From Vandiemenella viatica (lineage: Eukaryota; Arthropoda; Insecta; Orthoptera; Morabidae): DNA of 64,000 nt. Both the position numbers and the translations under genes were made by a program. Shown here in pieces: positions 39,101 to 44,445 of the stretch. Within the stretch, counting starts at the first letter, position 1. Every line of letters starts with the position of its first letter. Below the pieces are notes generated by a model. That model was not told the DNA's origin. It searched no databases and worked only from the letters and a program-made list of their open reading frames with translations. The DNA lies in the NCBI GenBank assembly GCA_031002005.1, contig JARYHS010009186.1:100349992-100413991 (forward strand). Direction: 5' to 3'.

Positions 39101-42100
39101 TGTTTAATGCCATTTTTCCCTTACAGTGCCTCCCAATTTTTAATTTGTCGAAGTTAGAAGGTAAATCAAAACTTAAGGTAGAAAAAAGCTCTGAATTTGA
39201 TCTAAACTGAATAGTTTTTCAATCTGACTGGTGCCTAAGGTGGTGGCACTGGATAGCTAATTCTTCTAACTATAGTTGAAAGTATAAAAAATAAAAAAAT
39301 AATTCCTTGCTGAAAAATAATAATTAAAATTGAGAATTCGAGATAGATACACCTTCAAATATTATGTGATAAATCCTTCAGGGAGCATATCATCCAAAAG
39401 ACCATTTAAGTTATACAAATTTGTCAAATGGATAGGCAGTAGCGTGGGTAAAAATATCTCTGATAATACCTTTGCTGTTCAGGAGCAGATAGAAACACGA
39501 TCCATTCTAACAAAATATATGCATAACATGAAATCAAATAAAATTTTACTACTCTAAGTTTAGTACCAACCACTTTCCCTGTTTATTTTAACCCACTTCA
39601 TGGGTTACATTTGGAACAAGAACACAGGAAATTTTCTGCATGAAAAGTAGTCATAATTTGGCTTGTAGTATCATTATTAAGAGAAAGGTCAGATCTAAAT
39701 AAATAGCTCACCTTGTTTTCTTAAATTGACACAAATTTTCTCTATTTTCTAGGTCTAAGAAGTGTACCCAAGTTTATGGTACCATGTAGCAATGCAATTT
39801 ACAGATTACATAACTGCTGCATTTGTAAATGGTTTCAACACAAATAAACACTATGTATCATTTTAGTAATGTTTAATAACTTTGTGACCTTCACCTTGCA
39901 TACACTAAATGTATGGTAGTAGTGTTTAAATATTATTAAAATATGGATTCCAGTTATAAAAAAGAAAATATGTGTCATACTGTTCAATTGCCTGAAAAAG
40001 GAAGTAATAGTAAAAAGATAATTACTTAGAATTTCACTTTAGTCATAATATATTGTGTTAAAATGTTTCAGGACAAATGTATTCTAAAACTGCTGGCATT
40101 ATTGCTGTGAATATTAAAATATATTAAGCAATAGTATAATATAAAGCACATCATTAATGTTTCAGGAATATGGCTATGAGCCTTAACATAATGTTTGGTC
40201 AGTTTGGTACATTTTGTGGAAATATGGCATTTCCATACTTGCTGGCAGCTGATTGTCTAGCGCCATTTGCTGTAATGAGTTGCATTGTTTTAGGTAAGTA
40301 ATATTGATCTTTCCAGTTTTCATTTTCCACAGTTATGTATATGGGTGAGAAATTTACATAAAAGTTAAGGTAATATGGGAAATTCAGCGTGCTATTCAAT
40401 GAGTACCACAGAGGAAATTCTGCAAGAAGGTAAAGAATAGCTGAAGTGTAGTGATTGTAAGCTAACCTAGAATTTCGCAAACTGTGTAACGAAATTTATT
40501 TACAGAATAGTGGGCTCAATTGAATAATACGGTACATCAGCTTTAGAGTCATTCACATAGTCAATACATGTAATAAACTAAGCTAAATTATATATCTAAC
40601 TAAACAAGCTATAGAAAGACTGAACATAAGATCAGCATATTTAATATTTGGTTTCAATATAATTTAATAAAAGTTAACATTTCCTTCATTTCTAGAGGTA
40701 TTCATAATAATAATTAGTAAAAAGATGATAGAAATGATGTAGCTGAAGAACCCTACTAAAAGGTTGAATACATTAAAAGCTAAAAGCTGGTATGAAAGCT
40801 CTAAGACGTAATTACGTACTTTAAAATTGGGAAGTCGTATTTTGAAAAATATAGGAAGTCAACTTATAGCAAGAAAGAAGCTTAACCTTGGCTTACACAA
40901 TATACACAAGTTTGGAAAAGCTCACTAAAGTATAAAGGTTGATTTTCGAGCATTATATAAAAATAAAAAACTCTTTAAACACATAGGAGATGGTAAAACT
41001 AATCAGTTTAGTAATATACGTAGAGTGATTTGACTAAACTATATTCAAAAAACTATAATTTGTTAGAAACAGTTTCCAGTAAGTCTTGCTAAGATATATT
41101 TAGTATTTTGATTAGAATGGAACAAGCCAGATTTTCTGTTGCATCATCCGGAGGTAGTTTTTTCTTTAGAAATTCATAGTAAATCGATGAGAACAGGTAG
41201 TGGCTTCAAAATCACTCCACAGTCATTTTAGAATATATAGAATCATTTGAAGCTGGTTTTCAAAGATGTCAGAAAGTTATTAGCGGGGTGGAAATTTCTG
41301 AGTGCACAACACTTTCGATCAAACTGTTAGAAAATAGTAAATACAGCATTCTTGGTATCAAATGAAAGAGCAATTAATTAGAAGTAAAATAAAAGTAGTT
41401 TCAGCCTAATAGCTGCAAAATTATGGAAATTAGAAGCAGTTTTTGAGTTAAACTGAAAATAATTTTTTACAGCTAAACTATTACAGCTACGAAAATTTTC
41501 ATAATGATCGAAATTAACGTTTATTAATAAACCTAGTTACTGGTATGATTTCAAATCAATAGGAGTAGTTGGAGTAAAAAAATAAAAAAAAAATTATGAC
41601 CAAATAGAGGCGCAAGTATAAACAGTTTTCACTTTGTGGTCGAAGGATTTTGGCTAGGCTACTTGTACAAGTGACGGGGACTATCTGTTGTCTTTTGCTG
41701 GAAACTACTGGAGCAGAAAGGTTGTCAGTTTGTGGAGCACTTGGTGCAGCATGGTGATGTGTGAGCAGGGGCAGCCATCCTGAGATTTAGTAGTGCAGGA
41801 GAACTGTTTCAAATCTTTTCAATGTGACTTTCATTTAGCAACGGGGTTTGGTATGGTCTGATTATTTATCATAACTTGCAGTCAATTATTTTGGTGAAGA
41901 ATTTCTGATTGCCCATAGATTTTTCAGACTTATAAAATATTTTCATGAGGATACAGTGAAGCTTTGAACTTTAAATAATTTTTATTTACATTACCATTTT
42001 GAGTGAATCAAGAGGGTGGTGGCCATAAAATTAAGAACAACGTCATATCCAAAGTCACATGACAAACACATTTATAGTTGAGGTGATTAACTGTTTATCC

Positions 42101-44115
42101 TTACCCTGAAGCCAATTAAATTCCTTACATGACAATCATGATAGGACTTGGGTCATCACCCATTTAGGAAGTTTTTGTATTTTGAGAAAAGGAGAGAAAT
42201 TGACACATTTTTTGTAAAATGAAAGAAAGTGATTTTTTGATGTAATTCGGTTGTAGATTTAAGGAATATGATCTCATATAATTTAAGAACAGATGAACAA
42301 TTGAACGAACATTTATTACAAAAATGAACAGTTACAAAGAGTTTAACAATTTAAAACTAACAATTCATGTTTACAAATCAAAACAAGTTGAAAAACAATT
42401 GTAGTAGAATTTAAGAGTGACATTATTTCATTTATATTTTTGATTTTGATATTTATGTGAATTTTGATGTGATTTTGAAGAGAAATTTTGATAATATCTG
42501 CATAAGTGAGAGAGTGAGAGGAAGTATGAATGGAATACAAACCCCAGTGAGAGTAGACAGTTGTAAGGGAATTTAAGTTTTCCAGCTTTTTTAAGATTTC
42601 AGTCAGTTTTCTTGGGAAAATAACTTCAACCTTCGGGGGGCATGTAAGCTAACCTAGAATTTCGCAAACTGTGTAACGAAATTTGTTTACAGAATAGCAG
42701 GCTTAATTGAATAATACGGTACATCAGCTTTAGAGTCATTCATTGAGGCAATAAACCAAGCTAAACTGTCAATTCAAGTTATAAATCTAACTAAAAAAGC
42801 TATAGAAAGACTGAAAATAAGATCAGCATATTTCATATTTGGTTTCAATATAATGTCGTAAAAGTTCTTTATTTCTAGAGGTTTTCATAATACGGTTATA
42901 GTTGAGGTGTTTAACTATTTGGCCTAACCCCATAACCAGTTAAACACATTACATCATGAATAGTGGAGAGATATAACTCAGTGGTTTCTGAGATGTCTAA
43001 ATAACTTTATGTTATTGATCTGTGCTAAAAAAAAAATCACTGTATATCAGGAAGTTATGCAAATTTTGTGCAATATAGTTGCTTTATTTTATTTGAGAAA
43101 TTTGTGTTTTTATGGCAGAGATTGACATTTACTCTATCATTTAGTTTCATGATTCCTGTATATTAGAAGTATAATCAGGGTATGAGCAGGATTGTTTCAC
43201 TACCTGATGGAACAGTGAAACACATTATATAGGACAATATTCACATAACATAAAAGTTGAACATGTTAATATTGCCAAAATCTGTTGCTAAAAATGGGTC
43301 AATGTAGAGTAGCATTTATTGCGATTCACATTGTAAATAAACTTGAGAAGGATTCAAAACATTCAGTTCAAAACTATACTACAAAGCAAACACTGACTGA
43401 TATGAAGCTAATATAAAACAGAATCACATGTAAGCAAATTTTTCCACTCCACTTCATTTATAATTAAAAGTAACTCACAAAATGTACAAACTTCAACACT
43501 GATACCTCAAAATATGCTCTAAAAATTGAGTGAAATATGTGCAGTGAAAGATAAAAAGAAACAAAATTAAATGAATGGGTGAGTAATTCATTCTTATACA
43601 AATGGATGACTTTTTTTAACATTTCCTTCAATTAATATTTTCAAAGATAGCCCTTGACAAACAACATCTTCAGTGCCTTCTCTACAGTCATTAATCTTGT
43701 ATCCACTTAGAAACATTCTAATAATTCATTTCTTTATTGCTATGAACAGTATGAATCATTTTAAATGATTAATTGTCACTTTTTTCCAATTTAAAATACA
43801 GTTTATTGTTGATATTTTCCTCCATTGTTTCATCCCCAGGTGAGGCTTTAAGGAACTCACACTTCTTATGTCATTACATATATGTCAGTTGTGTCCACTT
43901 CTCTAAATTTTTATGGAAGATGGTTTTAGTCTATAACTCATTTATTCATTAACATATTATGACAATTGTTACGTGTAAATAATTCCAATTTCCATTGGAC
44001 AGACTGTGTATAAATATAACTGTGAATATTAAATCTTTCTCTACTTCTTTTTGTTACAGTGAGTGCTTCAGTCGCAACATTGCTTCCCAATACAGACAAA
44101 GCAGCACTACAGTAA
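9139..44115 (+). CDS. SV2-like major facilitator transporter (11 exons placed; first exon missing)
   Basis: Exons at 9139-9192, 10337-10498, 14821-14983, 18073-18194, 22186-22430, 24579-24748, 28678-28849, 37507-37621, 37725-37884, 40166-40293 and 44060-44115 all have AG/GT borders and compatible phases. They join into about 514 residues without a stop. The protein opens with EEPPADFETAASLTGFGLYN, the SV2-type lead-in to TM1. It has the MFS loop 2-3 signature DMIGRRK, a cytosolic TETPKFLMTKGKLDEA loop after TM6, a large extra-membrane loop after TM7, VDLFPTSLR after TM10, and the SV2-like tail LLPNTDK. The family comprises 12-helix membrane transporters; insects carry many SV2-like paralogues, most with unknown substrates. 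Only a short N-terminal exon with the ATG is lacking. Codons are intact throughout, unlike the TE frames around it, so the gene is probably functional. Confidence 0.93.
9193..10336. other. Intron 1, no element recognised
   Basis: AT-rich intron sequence. I see no TE coding, terminal repeats or conserved RNA. Confidence 0.6.
10337..10498 (+). CDS. SV2-like transporter exon (TM1 and start of TM2)
   Basis: TTTCTAG acceptor and GTATGA donor. Encodes GFGLYNYLILLSAVLCSLSH, then a luminal loop and CDLDLKPSDKGLLNAIGYG. The TM1 helix and the conserved 'DKGLLNAIGYGGM' entry to TM2 are clear. Both ends are phase 1. Confidence 0.93.
10499..12979. other. Intron 2 (left part), mostly unassigned
   Basis: Apart from the 84-bp foldback at 11279-11362 and an A-run at about 12211-12225, I recognise nothing. 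The open stretch at 12086-12394 has no recognisable motif and is probably chance. Confidence 0.5.
11279..11362. mobile_element. Minute foldback MITE, hAT-like ends
   Basis: CAGTGGCGGATCCAGG at 11279-11294 and its exact reverse complement at 11347-11362 bound an 84-bp element. The interior continues as a G-run on one side and a C-run on the other, so nearly all of it can fold. CAGTGGCGGATC ends recur on many non-autonomous elements in insects. Flanks ATCTGAAC and TCTGAAAC look like an 8-bp target duplication with one indel, which suggests hAT. A related end starts at 55979. Confidence 0.75.
12980..13481 (+). pseudogene. Penelope-like element C-terminal GIY-YIG endonuclease fragment
   Basis: The + strand encodes IQDMLRTVKEDLGLRILGVY, then SIPCDDSKVYIGQTIRTIEE and KSALAEHAIENFHNIDN, and ends AWEPIIGDLKQ...TDPS with TGA near 13479-13481. 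G-V-Y-x-I-P-C and Y-I-G-Q-T-x-R-T-I-x-x-R are the GIY-YIG endonuclease motifs of Penelope-like retroelements, which use this nuclease together with an upstream reverse transcriptase. The reverse transcriptase is absent, so the copy is 5' truncated. Sequence before 13032 (KYGI-RSIFCPH-like) still reads as PLE coding but contains stops. Two 5S-like segments and a ribozyme-like motif follow. Confidence 0.88.
13511..13576 (+). pseudogene. 5S rRNA-like segment 1 (3' two thirds of 5S)
   Basis: The run GGTTAAGCAACGTTGAG, GTGTGGTTAACACTTGGATG and GGTGACTGCCCAAGA follows eukaryotic 5S rRNA from the internal control region (A box, intermediate element, C box) towards the 3' end. The final GACGCCGTGG resembles the 3' stem. 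The 5' third of 5S is missing. It lies 30 bases after the stop of the Penelope endonuclease frame. Confidence 0.8.
13606..13659 (+). pseudogene. 5S rRNA-like segment 2 (tandem copy)
   Basis: GTTGAGCAACATTAAGTGTG, GTTGGTACTTGGATGG and GTGACCACTCAAGATG repeat the same 5S internal control region 95 bases downstream of segment 1. A short CATC repeat follows. Two tandem 5S-like promoters inside a Penelope 3' region suggest either a 5S-derived SINE inserted twice or a family-specific 3' untranslated region. Confidence 0.8.
13785..13930 (+). repeat. Penelope-like terminal segment with degenerate hammerhead-like motif
   Basis: CTGATGA at 13824-13830, a stem GGCAAC (13832-13837) pairing with GTTGCC (13845-13850), and AAAAC at 13851-13855 follow the layout of the type I hammerhead core reported in Penelope-like element ends (CUGAUGA, stem II, GAAAC). 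GAAAC is changed to AAAAC and one extra base precedes the stem, so activity is doubtful. The segment ends near CCGAGAATTATTC, similar to the end of the PLE at 44391-46495. Confidence 0.5.
13931..14820. other. Intron 2 (right part), nothing recognised
   Basis: AT-rich sequence up to the acceptor at 14820. Confidence 0.6.
14821..14983 (+). CDS. SV2-like transporter exon (TM2-TM4, GRRK motif)
   Basis: TTGCAG acceptor and GTAAGT donor. Encodes MILSAFAWGFMSDMIGRRK, then LLIIAYSLDGILNFIGSF and the start of TM4 (LFLVIVKFISGIV). The D-x-x-GRRK loop between TM2 and TM3 is the family signature of the major facilitator superfamily. Confidence 0.95.
14984..15862. other. Intron 3 (left part), nothing recognised
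   Basis: AT-rich intron sequence without recognisable element ends or coding. Confidence 0.6.
15863..16927 (-). mobile_element. Mariner element, - strand, internally deleted
   Basis: Imperfect inverted repeats (GATGGGGTACCCAAAAA on the left; TTTTTGGGTACCCTC near the right end) are flanked by TA on both sides (15861-15862 and 16928-16929). The - strand encodes mariner transposase blocks: STGDESWCCGYDQETKQ at about 16440-16530, then GDWFFHHDNALAHKVVPVRQ and a YYSPDLAPCNFFLFPRMKS block. The catalytic third Asp of D,D34D is Asn in this copy (APCNFF). Compared with 8323-8846, about 230 bases encoding the N-terminal DNA-binding region are deleted near 16690, which explains the 1065-bp length. It also has stops and frameshifts and is dead. 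Confidence 0.88.
16928..18072. other. Intron 3 (right part), unassigned
   Basis: A moderately GC-rich patch with CT-rich sequence lies near 17030-17240. I recognise no element and no coding. Confidence 0.5.
18073..18194 (+). CDS. SV2-like transporter exon (TM4-TM5)
   Basis: TTTCAG acceptor and GTAAAT donor. Encodes ICGPISIQKTFISEFHSNNY, then RTRVLMISGLCVSFSTILIP. The SEF-x-x-x-x-YR segment at the TM4-TM5 loop is typical of SV2-like proteins. Confidence 0.93.
18195..18849. other. Intron 4 (left part), unassigned
   Basis: The - strand is open at 18521-18718 (65 residues with no recognised motif). It may be sequence flanking the LINE 3' end. Confidence 0.45.
18850..20935 (-). mobile_element. 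Non-LTR retrotransposon 3' end, - strand, split by a mariner
   Basis: The - strand reads reverse-transcriptase C-terminal sequence in two blocks. 20935-20526 gives DVKKIITWCKDSQLELNAKK and, further on, GRNLKQCTPEV-like residues. 19246-18850 gives YKALVRPHLEYC, LIDELE-x-VQRRA, SAMLNELGWEDLEH and FFPRAIREWN. These are the usual landmarks after the YADD motif in CR1/Jockey-type LINEs. The mariner at 19247-20525 separates the two blocks precisely at a TA between the codons for ...SIA and YKALV. Stops and frameshifts are frequent. Confidence 0.8.
19247..20525 (+). mobile_element. Mariner-like element, + strand, degraded, nested in a LINE
   Basis: Terminal sequences TGAGGGTTGTCCATAAAATA (left) and a diverged inverted copy ending GAGAACCTTCA (right) are each bordered by TA. 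The 1279-bp length fits a full mariner. The + strand encodes VYGEKSMSIRHMWKWYKEFK and VHDEQCSKWPSVSNES, then LGCAKVSARWVPRILMKNHK, a VTEDKTWVYYATPE block (first catalytic region, normally GDETW), and HLDIAPSDYYVF, where the third Asp is retained. Stops at about 19652, 19911 and 20180 and several shifts show an old, dead copy. Confidence 0.87.
20936..22185. other. Intron 4 (right part)
   Basis: Holds the foldback at 21417-21733; otherwise AT-rich, with nothing recognised. Confidence 0.55.
21417..21733. repeat. Foldback element with about 110-bp arms
   Basis: CGATAACCGTAGCACCAC at 21417 and onward pairs with GTGGTGCCACGGTTATGG ending near 21733. The arms continue through the diagnostic ATCTCGCTTAGTTCTCGA (about 21502-21520), mirrored by TCGAGAACTAAGCGAGAT (about 21633-21651). 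A central spacer of about 100 bp separates the arms. It encodes nothing and is best read as a MITE-like foldback of unknown superfamily. Confidence 0.8.
22186..22430 (+). CDS. SV2-like transporter exon (TM5-TM6 and central loop)
   Basis: ATCCAG acceptor and GTGAGT donor. Encodes the end of TM5 (IAWLIIPLPW), then WRLFVAVGSLPSFLAALLIY (TM6) and the cytosolic CTETPKFLMTKGKLDEALKA segment, where PESPRFL-type motifs mark the MFS central loop. It ends in phase 0 at ...DPRTYP. Confidence 0.95.
22431..24578. other. Intron 5, nothing recognised
   Basis: AT-rich. I see no element ends or recognisable coding. Confidence 0.6.
24579..24748 (+). CDS. SV2-like transporter exon (central loop to TM7)
   Basis: AAAAAG acceptor and GTATGT donor. 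Starts VKQLKEEVLHQPDILAYSSC and ends with the RPLRSRSMMIFLIQFATLFG segment that enters TM7. The exon ends after two bases of a glycine codon, completed at 28678. Confidence 0.93.
24914..25935. mobile_element. Possible solo-LTR-like insertion
   Basis: It starts TGTTGTAAGGACTAGGCTGA and then has a GATACCGGGG block. This resembles the start of the better-supported element at 29742 (TGTTAGGGTCGAGC, then GATATCGGGG). It abuts LINE coding that begins near 25936. I could not find a clear right terminus or target duplication, so this is a weak call. CpG-containing sequence at 25400-25720 differs in composition from the intron around it. Confidence 0.3.
25936..27129 (+). mobile_element. CR1-like LINE 3' fragment, + strand, with nested SINE
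   Basis: The + strand encodes DLDRISSWVGKHGMKING (26028 on), then in another frame KYLGITFNNKLNWAGHI, YKTLVRPLLEYGSVVWDPH, QRTAARFVSGNY and the RRRMRRAMGEYRAYAGDEAW block. It ends in the family's own C-terminus, DHDHKLALDFRHKGVG. Upstream, DSADYSW-like residues mark the end of the catalytic region. The 3' end is ...CCATTGCAATTAATTTAAAT with an (ATTAA)n-type tail. Two more copies of this 3' end occur at 59490-59785 and 61064-61455. A frameshift near 26100 and the 5' truncation make it inactive. Confidence 0.88.
26751..27009 (+). mobile_element. tRNA-derived SINE with 10-bp target duplication, nested in the LINE
   Basis: It begins AACCGAGCGTGGCGGTGTAA (A-box-like), with B box GGTTCGATCCC near 26809-26819. 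A core GGTTTTCCATGGTTTCCC, a C-rich stretch and an A-rich 3' tail follow. The direct repeat TAAAGTTAAA (26741-26750 and 27010-27019) flanks it and interrupts the LINE C-terminus exactly. Intact promoter boxes and a clean tail suggest a fairly recent insertion. A diverged relative with the same core lies at 57028-57235. Confidence 0.92.
27130..28677. other. Intron 6 (right part), nothing recognised
   Basis: AT-rich sequence up to the acceptor at 28677. Confidence 0.6.
28678..28849 (+). CDS. SV2-like transporter exon (TM7 end and extra-membrane loop)
   Basis: TTTTAG acceptor and GTAAAG donor. Encodes MNTMRLWAPQLFASIEEYSE, then a hydrophilic loop with ENNVTEDSVSICERITFTG and a second Cys (GVCGV). 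It corresponds to the long loop between TM7 and TM8 of SV2 proteins. NVT fits an N-glycosylation sequon, consistent with the glycoprotein family. Confidence 0.92.
29236..29741 (+). mobile_element. LINE reverse transcriptase fragment, 5' part (split)
   Basis: The + strand encodes FKKAFDTIDRRKL (motif A region), GVRQECCLPLY (motif B, usually GVRQGCPLSP) and LLFADDQMLYAESEDEM (motif C, FADD at 29546-29557). It ends with residues resembling the E-x-F-K-Y-L-G junction, where it is cut by the insertion at 29742. The motifs fit RTE-like or related non-LTR retrotransposons. Several frameshifts and stops are present. Confidence 0.82.
29742..31379. mobile_element. Solo-LTR-like insertion with TG...CA ends and ATAC duplication
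   Basis: The LINE reading ...EFKY is cut at 29741 and resumes as YLGYYLSYN at 31380. The inserted DNA starts TGTTAGGGTCGAGC and ends GTAGCTTACA. ATAC is present on both sides (29738-29741 and 31380-31383). TG...CA termini with a 4-bp duplication are the mark of LTR retrotransposons. No gag or pol coding is visible in the 1638 bp, so a long solo LTR is the simplest reading; a non-autonomous element with unrecognised internal sequence is possible. I see no internal direct repeat, although the comparison was by eye. Confidence 0.7.
31380..31900 (+). mobile_element. LINE fragment, 3' part (split continuation)
   Basis: Continues the LINE of 29236-29741: YLGYYLSYNIETDMQQEITN, then LAKPTPLYGSEAWTLHKGDE and, in another frame, RTSWTNNVLRMKTD and HPRGRRDVGRPSRRW. 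YGSEAW-T and the RGRRDVGRP-x-x-RW block are the usual C-terminal landmarks of RTE-like LINEs. A frameshift near 31690 separates the two blocks. Confidence 0.82.
31901..32239. other. Intron sequence, low complexity
   Basis: A C-run lies near 31955-31967 and an AT run near 32176-32188. Nothing else is recognised. Confidence 0.6.
32240..32552. repeat. Long hairpin, 152-bp arms, 9-bp loop
   Basis: The arms 32240-32391 and 32401-32552 are inverted copies. The inner 15 bp GTGCAGGATACGGTC (32377-32391) pairs perfectly with 32401-32415, and homology extends to TAGCGAAATGAACC at the outer edge against GGTTCATTTTGCTA. TATATATA stretches lie outside both ends. Each arm contains a CCTGTTGACGAAGGGC-like block followed by GAAATATTC (or its mirror), resembling the degenerate ribozyme region at Penelope-like element termini. 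A head-to-head pair of such termini is a possible origin. Confidence 0.9.
32553..33329. other. Intron sequence, nothing recognised
   Basis: AT-rich, without recognised elements. Confidence 0.6.
33330..34740 (-). mobile_element. LINE reverse transcriptase fragment, - strand, degraded
   Basis: The - strand encodes DQLYGFRPGR-like residues around 34450-34410, followed by IDLTFVMKQMKERVDLILVH and QDTEKAYDCIYRREVWKAM (34405-34300). The last is the motif A region usually written D-x-E-K-A-Y-D-x-V-P-R. Further along, 33687-33370 gives a C-terminal-like block with KVMKRQRILELYAMNVPQHK and RWWEEQRKRDE. Frameshifts are many. It is an RTE/L1-like old copy within the transporter intron. Confidence 0.7.
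34741..37506. other. Intron 7 (right part), unassigned; A-run
   Basis: AT-rich sequence. A run of about 25 A lies at 36860-36884; it could be the tail of a retrocopy, but I recognise no body upstream. Confidence 0.55.
37507..37621 (+). CDS. SV2-like transporter exon (TM8)
   Basis: CCCTAG acceptor and GTGAGT donor. Encodes AMINSTVYINNMIIAAVSGA, then FYFTASFAVNQIGKKPIM. It follows the longest intron (about 8.7 kb) and precedes the shortest (about 0.1 kb). NST is a possible second sequon. Confidence 0.92.
37725..37884 (+). CDS. SV2-like transporter exon (TM9-TM10)
   Basis: TTACAG acceptor and GTAAGC donor. Encodes TGYVTGAICSLAIYWSMNSD, then ALALLSIYISVIGVCHITSL and AFVVDLFPTSLR. The V-D-L-F-P-T-x-L-R motif after TM10 is strongly conserved in SV2 and organic ion transporters. 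Confidence 0.94.
37885..39012. other. Intron 9 left of the duplicated segment
   Basis: AT-rich intron sequence, not present in the left copy within this window. Nothing recognised. Confidence 0.6.
40166..40293 (+). CDS. SV2-like transporter exon (TM11-TM12)
   Basis: TTTCAG acceptor and GTAAGT donor. Encodes NMAMSLNIMFGQFGTFCGNM, then AFPYLLAADCLAPFAVMSCI. It continues the LR of the previous exon, as in the family pattern LR-x-MA. It lies inside the segment that is duplicated at 1-2926; the other copy of this exon is at 1172-1299. Confidence 0.93.
40456..40712. repeat. Intron direct repeat, copy A (partner 42643-42892)
   Basis: Begins TGTAAGCTAACCTAGAATTT and ends TTCTAGAGGTATTCATAATA. A diverged direct copy lies about 2.2 kb downstream. 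The left duplicate carries the same unit at about 1465-1710. Confidence 0.88.
41899..42642. other. Last intron, nothing recognised
   Basis: AT-rich. A GTTGAGGTG-type unit near 42078 recurs near 42903, a further sign of local duplication. Confidence 0.5.
42643..42892. repeat. Intron direct repeat, copy B (partner 40456-40712)
   Basis: Same order of blocks as copy A (TGTAAGCTAACCTAGAATTT, ATACGGTACATCAGCTTTAG, AAGATCAGCATATTTCATAT) with more substitutions and indels than the 1-2926 / 39013-41898 pair, so it is an older event. Confidence 0.88.
42893..44059. other. Last intron, right part
   Basis: AT-rich with no recognised element, up to the acceptor of the last coding exon. Confidence 0.6.
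44060..44115 (+). CDS. SV2-like transporter last coding exon
   Basis: TTACAG acceptor. Encodes SASVATLLPNTDKAALQ and ends at TAA 44113-44115. The phase matches the previous exon, and L-P-x-T-D-K close to the C-terminus is the usual SV2-like ending. A possible polyadenylation hexamer AATAAA lies at 44144-44149, about 30 bases after the stop; another lies near 44350. Confidence 0.9.
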
Positions 44116-44445
44116 ATGGGGCAGAATTGCTTTTTCTACAGGAAATAAAGGCATCCTGCTTGTACTCAACTCATTATGAATATGTTGTAACTGGCCAAGT
44201 GTAGACTGCTGCAGTCCAGATTGAAAGTCTGGTTTATAATATTAATTATTTATCCAACATAACTTTAACAGTGCTTTCAGCTTTTGAAACCAAATGATGT
44301 ACTGCAATAGGGAAATGGCTATCTTGTTTTACCATGTTTTCCAAGAGAAAATAAAATGGTACATTATAAACTTTCAACATACTAAAATATCTCAGCCCTG
44401 AAGAAAGGATTAAACTTCGCACCGGCTCCACGTTCCATACCTATC

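Larger units (their letters stand above)
39013..41898. repeat. Segmental duplicate partner of 1-2926
   Basis: Matches 1-2926 throughout. The alignment starts CTGATAGTATACTGAT and ends ...CAATTATTTTGGTGAA, just where the left copy meets N. Because the sequence continues here without a gap on either side, this is the copy in correct gene context. Confidence 0.93.
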
